This document shows positions 32,235-40,388 of a stretch of DNA of 64,000 bases, piece by piece. Each line of letters starts with the position of its first letter. Position 1 is the stretch's first letter. The notes below the pieces were generated by a model that worked only from the letters and a program-made list of their open reading frames with translations, was not told the origin of the DNA and did no database searches. The stretch lies in the NCBI GenBank assembly GCA_020638055.1, contig JACKJH010000003.1, forward strand, positions 1 to 64,000, written 5' to 3'. Both the position numbers and the translations under genes were made by a program. The DNA is from Hyphomicrobiaceae bacterium. GTDB lineage: Bacteria; Pseudomonadota; Alphaproteobacteria; Rhizobiales; Hyphomicrobiaceae.

Positions 32235-35200
32235 TCAACTACACCCGCTCGTTGAACCGCAGGTGTCGCACTTCAAACAGGTGCCGTTGCGAACCAGCGT
32301 GAAGTTCTGGCACTCGTGACAGGCTTCACCTTCATAACCGCGAAGCCGTGCTTCAAGCCGTTGATCGTCGACCGAACGCGTCGTTGCCTTGACCTCGGTC
32401 TTTGTCACGACGGCCCGCTGGTACATCACTTCCGTTTCTGTCTTCAGCGCGTTTGAGCCGTCCGTGGAGAAAGCCGTTGCAGCGGTCGATTGCAGCTCGG
32501 CAACCGCATTGGCATTGGCAGCCTCCCCGCCAGCGTTGGACTTGTAGCCGTTGCCGATGCGCACGATGCCGCGAACAAGTCCGTGGCTGACGAGCTTTTG
32601 CGCGGGCGTGTCGAGCGCCAGGTCTTCGTCGGTTTCTTCATCCGAAGATCCAAGCCCCGTCTCGCCAACGATCTCGCGCGGATCGACATGTGCCAGATCG
32701 TTGCGGCCCAGATAGGACACAGCCAACTCGCGGAAGATGTAGTCGAGAATGGATGTCGCGTTCTTGATCGCTTCGTTGCCCTGAACGATGCCGGCAGGTT
32801 CAAAGCGCGTGAAGGTGAAGGCTTCAACATATTCCTCCAGCGGTACACCGTACTGGAGGCCAAGTGAGATGGCGATGGCGAAGTTGTTCATGAGCGAGCG
32901 GAAGGCTGCACCTTCCTTGTGCATGTCGATGAAGATCTCGCCGACCTTGCCGTCGTCGTATTCGCCCGTGCGCAGGTAGACTTTGTGTCCGCCCACACTG
33001 GCCTTCTGCGTGTAGCCCTTGCGCCGCGAGGGAAGTTTGCTGCGCTCCTGTCCCTGGTTTTGTTCTTCCCTGGCAACACGCAGCTCTTCTTCAAGCTGCA
33101 ATACGCGCTGCGTCAGGCGCTCGGCTGCGATCTCCACCCGCTTGTTTTGCGGGTTTGACGCCGTCAGCTTCTCCAGCGTCTCGTCCTGCTCGTCTTCGGT
33201 CTCACCCAGGATTTGCGAATTGAGCGGCTGTGACAGCTTCGACCCATCGCGATAAAGCGCATTGGCTTTCAATGCCAGACGCCACGACAACATGTAGGAC
33301 TGCTTGCAGTCTTTCACAGTCGCATCGTTGGGCATGTTGATCGTCTTGGAGATCGCACCCGATATGAACGGTTGTGCGGCCGCCATCATGCGTATGTGAC
33401 TTTCAACCGACAAGAACCGCTTGCCCTTGCGTCCGCACGGGTTGGCGCAGTCGAACACCGGCAGGTGCTCGGCCTTGAGATGTGGTGCACCTTCCAGTGT
33501 CATGGCACCGCATACGTGCTCGTTGGCAGCCTCGATGTCTTTCTTGCTGAAACCAAGGAAGGAGAGCAGCTCGAATGACGGATCGATGAGCTTTTCGGCA
33601 GGAACCTTGAGCGTATCGGTCATGAACGCTTCGCCCAAAGTCCACTTGTTGAACACGAACTTGATGTCGAACGCCGTCTTTAGCCCGAGTTCCACCTTGG
33701 CGATTGCCTCGTCGGTGAAGCCTTTGGTTTTCAATGTCGAGTGATTGATACCCGGTGCCTGGGCAAGGGAGCCGTGCCCCACGGCATAAGCCTCTATTTC
33801 GGCAATCTCGCTTGGTCGGTAGCCGAGCCGTTCGAGTGCTTCAGGCACCGAACGGTTGATGATCTTGAAGTAGCCGCCGCCGGCCAGCTTCTTGAACTTG
33901 ACCAGGGCAAAGTCCGGCTCGATGCCGGTTGTGTCGCAGTCCATGACAAGGCCAATCGTGCCGGTTGGCGCGATGACACTTGCTTGTGCGTTGCGGAAGC
34001 CGTGCTTTTCGCCAAGCGCGTACGCTTTGTCCCACGCGGCGGAGGCAGCTTCCACCATCGCCATGTCTTTCAGCGATCCAATGTCGAGCGGCACAGGCGT
34101 TGTTGAAAGCTGCTCGTAACCGACCGCCTCGCCCCTGGCAGCACGGCGGTGGTTGCGGATCACGCGCAGCATATCGGCCGCGTTATCCTTGTAGCCGGGG
34201 AAAGCGCCCAGCTCCGATGCCATTTCGGCGCTGGTGGCGTAGGATGTACCGGTCATGATGGCAGAGATTGCACCACAGATGGCGCGTCCCTCTTCTGAAT
34301 CGTAGGAAATGCCTTCCGCCATCAGCAGGCCGCCGATGTTGGCAAAGCCCAGGCCCAACGTGCGATAGCGATACGACAATTCCGCGATCTGGCGCGATGG
34401 GAACTGCGCCATCAAAACCGAGATTTCCAGAACGACCGTCCATAGGCGGCAGGCATGCTCGAACGCGGCGATGTCGAATGATTTGTCGGCACGACGGAAC
34501 GACATCAGGTTGAGAGAAGCAAGGTTGCAGGCCGTGTCATCCAGGAACATGTATTCCGAACACGGGTTCGACGCGCGAATCTCACCGGACTTGGGGCATG
34601 TGTGCCAGTCATTGATGGTGGTGTGGAACTGGATACCGGGATCGGCGGAAGCCCATGCCGCATAACCAACTTTTTCCCAGAGGTCTTTCGCTGAGACAGT
34701 CTTGATGACCTCGCCGCCAATGCGTGCGGTAAGGTCCCATGTGCCGTCCGCTTCAACCGCATTGAGAAAATCATCCGATACCCGAACCGAGTTGTTGGAG
34801 TTCTGTCCGGCAACCGTCAGATAGGCTTCTGAATCCCAATCCGTGTCGTAGGTGTCAAAAGCAATATCCTTGTACCCCTGCTTTGCAAACTGAATCACAC
34901 GCAGGATATAGTTCTGAGGAACACTGTCGCGGCGTGCTTCCTTGATTGCACGTTTCAGCGCCGGGTTCTTGGCCGGCTCATAGCAGTCGTCGCCGTCAGC
35001 TTCACAGTTGACGCAGGCCTTCATGATGGCCTTGAGCCGCTTCTGGCAGATCTTTGAACCAGTGACGAGGGCGGCGACCTTCTGCTCCTCTTTCACCTTC
35101 CAGTTGATATATTCCTCAATGTCGGGATGATCGATGTCGACCACGACCATCTTTGCCGCGCGCCGTGTCGTGCCGCCCGATTTGATGGCGCCGGCGGCAC

Positions 35201-35987
35201 GGTCACCGATCTTCAAAAAGCTCATCAAGCCGGATGAATGTCCACCACCAGACAGCTTTTCATTGGCTGAGCGCAGCGATGAGAAATTGGAGCCCGTTCC
35301 CGAGCCATACTTGAATAGACGCGCTTCACGCACCCACAGGTCCATGATGCCGTTTTCGTTGACGAGATCATCCTCGACCGACTGGATGAAGCAGGCATGT
35401 GGCTGGGGATGCTCATAAGCTGACGACGAGAGCGTCAGTTCGCCGGTCTTGAAGTCGACATAGTGATGCCCCTGGCCGGGACCATCAATGCCATAAGCCC
35501 AGTGCAGGCCGGTGTTGAACCATTGCGGAGAATTGGGCGCCGCCATTTGCATGGCAAACATGTAGCGGTGCTCATCGTAGAAGGCGCGCGCGTCTTCCTC
35601 GCTGGAAAAATAACCACCCTTCCAGCCCCAATAAGTCCAGGTGCCAGCGAGCCGGTCGAAGACCTGGCGTGCATCGGTTTCGCCGCCCATGCGTTCACAG
35701 GTAGGCAGTTCGGAAAGCGCACGCTCATCGGGCAGGGAACGCCATAGCCAAGACGGGACGTCATTTTCCTCGAAGCGTTTCAAATAGCGGGCGACACCCG
35801 CCTTGCGGAAGTATTTCTGCGCCAGAATATCGGCAGCGACCTGGCTCCAGTGTTCAGGCACTTCGAAACCGTCGAGGTGGAAAACGATCGATCCGTCAGG
35901 ATTCTTGATCTCGCTGGTGGCGCGCCGGAAGGCAATTTTTTCGTACGGTGATTTTCCGGCCTCGGTGAAGCGCCGCGTAATTTTCAT
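32235..35987 (-). CDS. nrdJ: Adenosylcobalamin-dependent (class II) ribonucleotide reductase
   Basis: A 1250-residue class II reductase making deoxyribonucleotides with or without oxygen, using coenzyme B12. Key parts: the active-site region NPCSEYMFLDDTACNLASLN near residue 475, PTGTIGLVMDCDTTGIEPD, and CANPCGRKGKR. The C-terminal stretch includes a Cys-rich zinc segment (CHECQNF, CLKCDTCGSTSGC) used for re-reduction. The length and the large middle insertion are typical of alphaproteobacterial NrdJ. The start has GGGGA at 10 nt. A 400-bp leader and an NrdR-box-like site lie upstream. There are no nrdAB genes in the window. The organism needs cobalamin for this route. Confidence 0.97.
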   Translation of the reverse strand: MKITRRFTEAGKSPYEKIAFRRATSEIKNPDGSIVFHLDGFEVPEHWSQVAADILAQKYFRKAGVARYLKRFEENDVPSWLWRSLPDERALSELPTCERMGGETDARQVFDRLAGTWTYWGWKGGYFSSEEDARAFYDEHRYMFAMQMAAPNSPQWFNTGLHWAYGIDGPGQGHHYVDFKTGELTLSSSAYEHPQPHACFIQSVEDDLVNENGIMDLWVREARLFKYGSGTGSNFSSLRSANEKLSGGGHSSGLMSFLKIGDRAAGAIKSGGTTRRAAKMVVVDIDHPDIEEYINWKVKEEQKVAALVTGSKICQKRLKAIMKACVNCEADGDDCYEPAKNPALKRAIKEARRDSVPQNYILRVIQFAKQGYKDIAFDTYDTDWDSEAYLTVAGQNSNNSVRVSDDFLNAVEADGTWDLTARIGGEVIKTVSAKDLWEKVGYAAWASADPGIQFHTTINDWHTCPKSGEIRASNPCSEYMFLDDTACNLASLNLMSFRRADKSFDIAAFEHACRLWTVVLEISVLMAQFPSRQIAELSYRYRTLGLGFANIGGLLMAEGISYDSEEGRAICGAISAIMTGTSYATSAEMASELGAFPGYKDNAADMLRVIRNHRRAARGEAVGYEQLSTTPVPLDIGSLKDMAMVEAASAAWDKAYALGEKHGFRNAQASVIAPTGTIGLVMDCDTTGIEPDFALVKFKKLAGGGYFKIINRSVPEALERLGYRPSEIAEIEAYAVGHGSLAQAPGINHSTLKTKGFTDEAIAKVELGLKTAFDIKFVFNKWTLGEAFMTDTLKVPAEKLIDPSFELLSFLGFSKKDIEAANEHVCGAMTLEGAPHLKAEHLPVFDCANPCGRKGKRFLSVESHIRMMAAAQPFISGAISKTINMPNDATVKDCKQSYMLSWRLALKANALYRDGSKLSQPLNSQILGETEDEQDETLEKLTASNPQNKRVEIAAERLTQRVLQLEEELRVAREEQNQGQERSKLPSRRKGYTQKASVGGHKVYLRTGEYDDGKVGEIFIDMHKEGAAFRSLMNNFAIAISLGLQYGVPLEEYVEAFTFTRFEPAGIVQGNEAIKNATSILDYIFRELAVSYLGRNDLAHVDPREIVGETGLGSSDEETDEDLALDTPAQKLVSHGLVRGIVRIGNGYKSNAGGEAANANAVAELQSTAATAFSTDGSNALKTETEVMYQRAVVTKTEVKATTRSVDDQRLEARLRGYEGEACHECQNFTLVRNGTCLKCDTCGSTSGCS

Positions 35988-36387
35988 GAGTTGTCCCCGC
36001 CGTTGGCGTTTAGAAGTCTTTTGCTACGGCCCGCGCAATATGCTGCGCAGCGGCCCGGCTCGTTAGGAATCAGGACACAAAACTCCCGTCCTGAGAGACG
36101 ACACGGTCTCTCGGGTTGGTTACTCGGCATGTCCGGGCTGCGCGCTAATCCCTCAATTCGCGCGCAATGCAACGGTCAGCCTTAATCGATCTGATTTTGA
36201 AAACTGGTGGCTACGGCCAAAACGCGGATCGCTACTGAAACGCATGCCGTCTTCCATGAAGAAGCCAGCTCAACTGCGGCATTACAAGCGACCTCGAACT
36301 GTGGCCGTCATGCCTGCGCCATGAAGTCCAAGCTATGGTGATTCGTGGCCATAGTCACCACCCCTTGTAGGTGGCAGATGCCACCAG
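35988..36387 (-). promoter_or_regulatory. Long structured leader of nrdJ
   Basis: About 400 bp upstream of nrdJ without a gene. Transcribed from near the NrdR-like box it would fold: a GAGAGAC-CGTGTC-GTCTCTC hairpin (36109-36090) and paired GCGCGC blocks near 36138-36165. I looked for a B12 box and the other cobalamin-riboswitch cores and did not find them. Confidence 0.4.
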
Positions 36388-36403
36388 ACACTAGATGTTG
36401 TGG
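36388..36403. promoter_or_regulatory. Probable NrdR box
   Basis: ACACTAGATGTTGTGG agrees with the NrdR consensus ACACWATATATWGTGT at 13 of 16 positions. NrdR normally binds paired boxes. A second, much weaker candidate lies 31 bp away at 36357. A TTCACA/CATCTA pair with 17-bp spacing on the minus strand overlaps the box and could be the nrdJ promoter. Confidence 0.6.
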
Positions 36404-36661
36404 TGTGGACAACTTGTGAATTGAACCGTCAAAACGCCCGGAATTGCGGGCTTGGCACCGGCATGCGGCTTTGAGGTCGCTGTGGAAAGCCACTTTGGAG
36501 CAGGGCTGCCGCCAGTATGCTCAAAACACTAGCCCGATTCCGCAGCCTGTCCTGTTGCATTCTGGTCGCGCCTTATGTCCCAATGGACAGATAACCTGTC
36601 GAGCGCTAGGACCGTTAGCCAAAGGACGTCGTTTCATACTGGCGAAGCTGGCAAATGCGCT
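36404..36661. other. Intergenic region without recognised features
   Basis: About 260 bp between the NrdR-like box and a triple repeat. The only open frame is short, unsupported and runs into the repeat. Confidence 0.4.
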
Positions 36662-36968
36662 CTAGAGCATTTTCCGACGAAGTGGACACCGGTTCGTCGC
36701 AGAAAATGCGACCAAACAAGAAGCCAGAGCGCCGATCCGATTCCATCGGGTCGAAATGCGCTCTAGAGCATTTTCCGACGAAGTGGACGCCGGTTCGTCG
36801 AAGAAAATGCGACCAAACAAGAATCTAGGGCGCCGATCCGGTTCCATCGGGTCGAAATGCGCTCTAGAGCATTTTCCGACGAAGTGGACACCGGTTCGTC
36901 GCAGAAAATGCGACCAAACAAGAATCTAGAGCGCCGATCCGATTCCATCGGGTCGAAATGCGCTCTAG
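36662..36968 (+). repeat. Three tandem type A repeats, 101-bp period
   Basis: Units begin at CTAG at 36662, 36763 and 36864 and end at 36968. Neighbouring units share a single CTAG. Each has A1, the linker GACCAAACAAGAA and A2 (GAGCGCCGATCC...ATGCGCTC). The last unit ends 49 bp before the NDUFA12-like gene. Confidence 0.95.
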
Positions 36969-37017
36969 GCGTTGCAAACGTGGATACGACTGGGGTCAAT
37001 CCGGGAGACGACCATAT

Positions 37018-37416
37018 ATGGGCATGTTCAAGGAATTTTTCGCTTGGTGGGGCGGCAACACCTGGGGCACCCGTCTTTATATCTGGCGCAAAATGCGGTT
37101 TGTTGGAGAGGATTCCTTCGGCAACCGCTACTATGAGCAGCGCTCAGGCACGGGCCCAGTGGGAAAACCTCGCCGGTTTGTCACCTACACGGATGGGGCG
37201 GAAGCTTCGAAAGTGCCACCTGAATGGCATGGCTGGCTGCATTATACAGTCGACACGCCACCGACCGAGGAAGATTACCAGGCCAAGCCCTGGCAGAAGC
37301 CATATCAGCCGAATATGACGGGAACGGCGGATGCATACCGGCCCGATGGTTCAATCCTGACGCCGGCTTCGCGTCCACGCGGTACCGGCGACTACAAGGC
37401 ATGGCGGCCCGAATAA
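37018..37416 (+). CDS. NDUFA12/B17.2 complex I accessory subunit
   Basis: A 132-residue homologue of the mitochondrial complex I subunit NDUFA12 (B17.2), a supernumerary subunit shared by alphaproteobacteria. It shows the family's opening FKEFFAWWGGNTWGTRLY, then FVGEDSFGNRYYEQRSG, RFVTYTDGAEASKVPPEWHG and WLHYTVDTPPTEE, and ends YKAWRPE. It binds the peripheral arm near the membrane junction and aids assembly. The start at 37018 has GGGAG upstream at about 11 nt. The frame's earlier ATG at 36958 falls in a repeat. No other nuo gene is near, as usual for this gene. Confidence 0.93.
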   Translation: MGMFKEFFAWWGGNTWGTRLYIWRKMRFVGEDSFGNRYYEQRSGTGPVGKPRRFVTYTDGAEASKVPPEWHGWLHYTVDTPPTEEDYQAKPWQKPYQPNMTGTADAYRPDGSILTPASRPRGTGDYKAWRPE

Positions 37417-37477
37417 GTGCTGGTTTTGAACTGCACGGTAATGGGAATGGTTAGGGTCCGGATCCTAAATTGCCAAG

Positions 37478-38236
37478 ATGACTAGCCTCGCTGATAAGCA
37501 GACTTGGTCGGCCGAAAAATACGCGGCCAATGCGCGTTTCGTTGCAGACATGGCGGGCGAGATTTCATCGTGGCTGGCGCCGGCGCCAGGTATGCGCATC
37601 CTTGACGTCGGCTGTGGTGACGGCGCCTTGACCCGGCGCATTGCCGATACCGGCGCAAACGTGGTTGGAATTGACTCATCTCCCGAACTGCTGGAGCGCG
37701 CCCGTGCCCTGGGGCTCGATGTGCGCGAGGTGAGCGTCACACAGATGACGTTCGATAACGAGTTCGACGCCATTTTCTCCAATGCGGTCCTTCATTGGGT
37801 GAACGAGCCCGATCTCGCGATCGCCCGCATGCGGGCAGCGCTGAAATCCTCTGGCCGGCTCGTTGCAGAGTTCGGCGGTCACGGAAATATCGCTTCCATC
37901 GTTACCGCCATGCGTGCGGTTGCCCGTAGTCACGGGGTCGATGAATCGCTTGCGTCCCCGTGGTTCTACCCGACGCCCGATGAATATCGTGCCAAACTCG
38001 AACCTAGCGGTTTCAAGGTCGAGCGCATCGGACTTTTTCCGCGTTTAACGCCGTTGCCCACCGGTATGCACGGTTGGCTCGATACCTTTCGCGCAACATT
38101 TTTCGCTGCCTTTGGAGACCGCGCCGAAGAGGCCAGAAGGTCCGTCGAAGATTTGCTTCGGCCCTCACTTTGCGATAGGGCGGGCAACTGGACCGCCGAT
38201 TATGTTCGCTTGCGGGTGGAGGCTGTTGCGGTCTAG
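37478..38236 (+). CDS. Class I SAM-dependent methyltransferase
   Basis: A 252-residue methyltransferase related to trans-aconitate 2-methyltransferase (Tam) and UbiE/Coq5-like enzymes. Motif I is MRILDVGCGDGALTRRIADTG (SAM binding), followed by VVGIDSSPELLERARA, then IFSNAVLHWVNEPDLAI and RLVAEFGGHGNIAS. The start M-TSLADKQTWSAEKYAANAR matches the Tam-like group. The substrate cannot be read from sequence; a carboxylate such as aconitate is one option. It lies 61 bp after the NDUFA12 homologue and 46 bp before the DUF2155 gene, so the three may form one transcript. Confidence 0.87.
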   Translation: MTSLADKQTWSAEKYAANARFVADMAGEISSWLAPAPGMRILDVGCGDGALTRRIADTGANVVGIDSSPELLERARALGLDVREVSVTQMTFDNEFDAIFSNAVLHWVNEPDLAIARMRAALKSSGRLVAEFGGHGNIASIVTAMRAVARSHGVDESLASPWFYPTPDEYRAKLEPSGFKVERIGLFPRLTPLPTGMHGWLDTFRATFFAAFGDRAEEARRSVEDLLRPSLCDRAGNWTADYVRLRVEAVAV

Positions 38237-38282
38237 GGCAGGAGCAGTCAAGTTGGTGCCCTAGTTTCCAGGCATAGCCATT

Positions 38283-38858
38283 ATGGGTGACGCCCACATG
38301 ATCGAACGACGTCCAGGAGCAGCAGACGAGATGCCCGATAAGCGGCAGAAAAAGGCGAGAACAACGCGCAAAGTCGTTTGCACCTTGGGATCACTTGGCT
38401 TGGCCGCGCTTGTTTCCATGCCGGCTGTGGCGGAGCGGATTGAAAATGAAGTGGCCGTCTTTGCCGCGCTCGACAAAGTGACCGCGCGCATTTCCAAACT
38501 CGAAGTCCCATTGGGGCAGACGATCGAATTCGGTTCGTTGCGCGTGACGCCGCGCGTTTGCTATTCGCGCTCTGCAACGGATCTGCCCAAGACGACCTCT
38601 TTCGTTGAGGTTGATGAAAAAGAGCTCGAAGGCAGCACCGAGAAACGGATATTCACCGGCTGGATGTTTGCCGAGAGCCCCGGATTGAATGCTGTCGAAC
38701 ATCCTGTTTTTGATATTTGGCTGACCGGCTGCATGGCGCCGAAGGATGGACCGGCGCAGGCCACTGCGGGACAGGCAGGTGCGAATGGCGGGGTGGACAA
38801 CCAGGTTGATCCAGACGCGCAAGAGCCCATCATCACACGACGGCGCATCCGCCGCTGA
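38283..38858 (+). CDS. Exported DUF2155 protein
   Basis: A 191-residue DUF2155 protein of unknown function found beside complex I NDUFA12-like genes in many Hyphomicrobiales. A hydrophobic signal segment lies at about residues 32-50 (VCTLGSLGLAALVSMPAVA). The conserved domain runs AVFAALDKVTARISKLEVPL, GSLRVTPRVCYSRSATDLPK and FTGWMFAESPGLNAVEHPVF, DIWLTGC, with two conserved cysteines. The tail is polar and ends in RRRIRR. Starts at 38283, 38298 and 38331 are all possible, the last having AGGAG 11 nt upstream. It is probably periplasmic. Confidence 0.88.
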   Translation: MGDAHMIERRPGAADEMPDKRQKKARTTRKVVCTLGSLGLAALVSMPAVAERIENEVAVFAALDKVTARISKLEVPLGQTIEFGSLRVTPRVCYSRSATDLPKTTSFVEVDEKELEGSTEKRIFTGWMFAESPGLNAVEHPVFDIWLTGCMAPKDGPAQATAGQAGANGGVDNQVDPDAQEPIITRRRIRR

Positions 38859-38922
38859 GCAGTATTTTGATAAAGCTGGAATGTCGAGCACGTGCCAGAC
38901 CGTGTTCGGTTTGCCGCATAAT

Positions 38923-39192
38923 AGAGCGTCGGGCGATAAATCGGGACCATTCTGCCGAGGCGGATTTGTGACAAGATCAAGTGGACCGTCGCAGCGCGTA
39001 GCGGCGCTACGTGCAAGACGGGACACACCGAGGTTGGCGCAAATCCGCCCGGCCCTTCGGGTTTGCGAGCGGCGGCCGCCCAGTGCGTCGTGCGATTTGT
39101 CCGTGACCCCGCCACGCACAGCATCGCTCTCCTTCTGGCTCGACCAGCCGCTCGACAAACAGAATTGATTTCGATTTATCGCCCGATGCTCT
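38923..39192. repeat. Inverted-repeat (MITE-like) element
   Basis: Ends TAGAGCGTCGGGCGATAAAT and, mirrored, ATTTATCGCCCGATGCTCTA bound about 270 bp. Inner arms are GGCGGATTTG and CAAATCCGCC. Its ends and the CAGAATTGAT near the right end match the 6468-6679 element. An open frame across it is a by-product. Confidence 0.72.
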
Positions 39193-39217
39193 AGTCTTGA
39201 ACGTTTTGCAAAGATTG

Positions 39218-40231
39218 TCAGGCCATCAGCAGGCGCGCTGCCCGTGGCGCAAAATAAGTCAAGATGCCGGCTGCACCCGCCCGCTTGAATGCAAGCAGGC
39301 TTTCCATCATCACCTTGTCACCATCCAGCCAACCCTTTTCCCTCGCGGCCATCAGCATCGCGTATTCGCCCGATACCTGATAGGCAAATGTCGGCACTTT
39401 CAGAGTTGAAGAAACGCGCTGCACGATGTCGAGGTAGGGCATACCTGGCTTCACCATGACCATGTCGGCGCCCTCGGCAATATCAAGTGCCACTTCGCGC
39501 AGCGCTTCATCGGTATTCGCCGGGTCCATCTGATAGGTGCGCTTGTCACCCTTCAATGTGGAAGACGACCCGACGGCATCGCGGAATGGCCCATAAAACG
39601 CGCTCGCATATTTTGCGGCGTAAGCCATGATTTGCGTGTCGGTGTGGCCGGCGCCTTCAAGCGCGCGCCGAATGGCGCCCACGCGTCCATCCATCATGTC
39701 AGAGGGGGCAATGATATCGCACCCTGCAGCCGCTTGATTGAGCGATTGTTTGACCAACGCGTCGAGAGTGGCGTCGTTATGGATTTGGCCACCAACCAGC
39801 AGTCCGTCGTGGCCGTGGCTCGTATAGGGATCGAGCGCCACATCAAGGACAACGCCGATGTCGACACCTGCATCCTTCACAGCCCGCGTTGCGCGGCAGA
39901 CGAGATTATCCCGGTTGAAGGCTTCTGCTGCGTCATCGGTTCTAAGTTTGGGATCGGTGTAGGGAAACAGCGCCATGGCCGGTATGCCCAGGCTTGCTGC
40001 CTCCCTGGCAGCTTCAACGACCAGGTCGACGGACAGGCGTGCTACGCCCGGCATCGACGCAACATCCTGCCGCTGTGCCTCGCCTTCGAGAACGAACACG
40101 GGCCAGATAAGGTCGGCGGGCGACAGTGCATTTTCGGCAACCAGCCGACGTGCCCATTCGGCCTTGCGATTGCGGCGCATGCGCGTTACCGGGAAACCGG
40201 CTGTCGTTGGTCGTGTCGAGGAACTGCTCAT
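39218..40231 (-). CDS. hemB: Delta-aminolevulinic acid dehydratase (porphobilinogen synthase)
   Basis: A 337-residue enzyme joining two 5-aminolevulinate molecules to porphobilinogen, the second step of haem, B12 and chlorophyll synthesis. Core motifs: TRMRRNRKAEWARRLVAENA, LIWPVFVLEG, the allosteric/metal region DVALDPYTSHGHDGLL, IAPSDMMDGRVGAIR, and the two Schiff-base lysines in AYAAKYASAFYGPFRDA and MVMVKPGMPYLDIV. The Asp-rich metal site DVALDPYTSHGHDG is the Mg type, without the Cys triad of zinc enzymes. It pairs functionally with hemA 6 kb away. A type A repeat begins only 26 bp before the start codon. Confidence 0.97.
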   Translation of the reverse strand: MSSSSTRPTTAGFPVTRMRRNRKAEWARRLVAENALSPADLIWPVFVLEGEAQRQDVASMPGVARLSVDLVVEAAREAASLGIPAMALFPYTDPKLRTDDAAEAFNRDNLVCRATRAVKDAGVDIGVVLDVALDPYTSHGHDGLLVGGQIHNDATLDALVKQSLNQAAAGCDIIAPSDMMDGRVGAIRRALEGAGHTDTQIMAYAAKYASAFYGPFRDAVGSSSTLKGDKRTYQMDPANTDEALREVALDIAEGADMVMVKPGMPYLDIVQRVSSTLKVPTFAYQVSGEYAMLMAAREKGWLDGDKVMMESLLAFKRAGAAGILTYFAPRAARLLMA

Positions 40232-40256
40232 TTGAAATTCGCCGTTGCGGAGAGAT

Positions 40257-40360
40257 TAGAGCATTTTCCGACGAAGTGGACGCCGGTTCGTCGAAGAAAA
40301 TGCGACCAAACGAGAAACTAGAGCCCAGATCCGATTCCATCGAGTCGAAATGTGCTCTAG
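40257..40360 (+). repeat. Type A repeat in the hemB upstream region
   Basis: A complete A1 plus A2 copy ending in CTAG at its right. Its left edge lies 26 bp upstream of the hemB ATG and its right edge 28 bp after the extensin-like stop codon, so it fills the gap between the two genes, with hemB transcribed away from it. Confidence 0.9.
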
Positions 40361-40388
40361 GCAATGGTGGGCCTTTCCCACGTCAGCA

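Noticed and set aside
35988..36387. Cobalamin riboswitch in front of nrdJ
   Set aside because: The B12 box and other core motifs are absent on the transcribed strand.
36444..36665. 73-codon plus-strand frame before the triple repeat
   Set aside because: It ends in repeat sequence, has no family match and no ribosome site.
38746..39168. 140-codon frame running from the DUF2155 gene through the inverted-repeat element
   Set aside because: It overlaps a real gene in another frame and its second half is palindromic repeat DNA.
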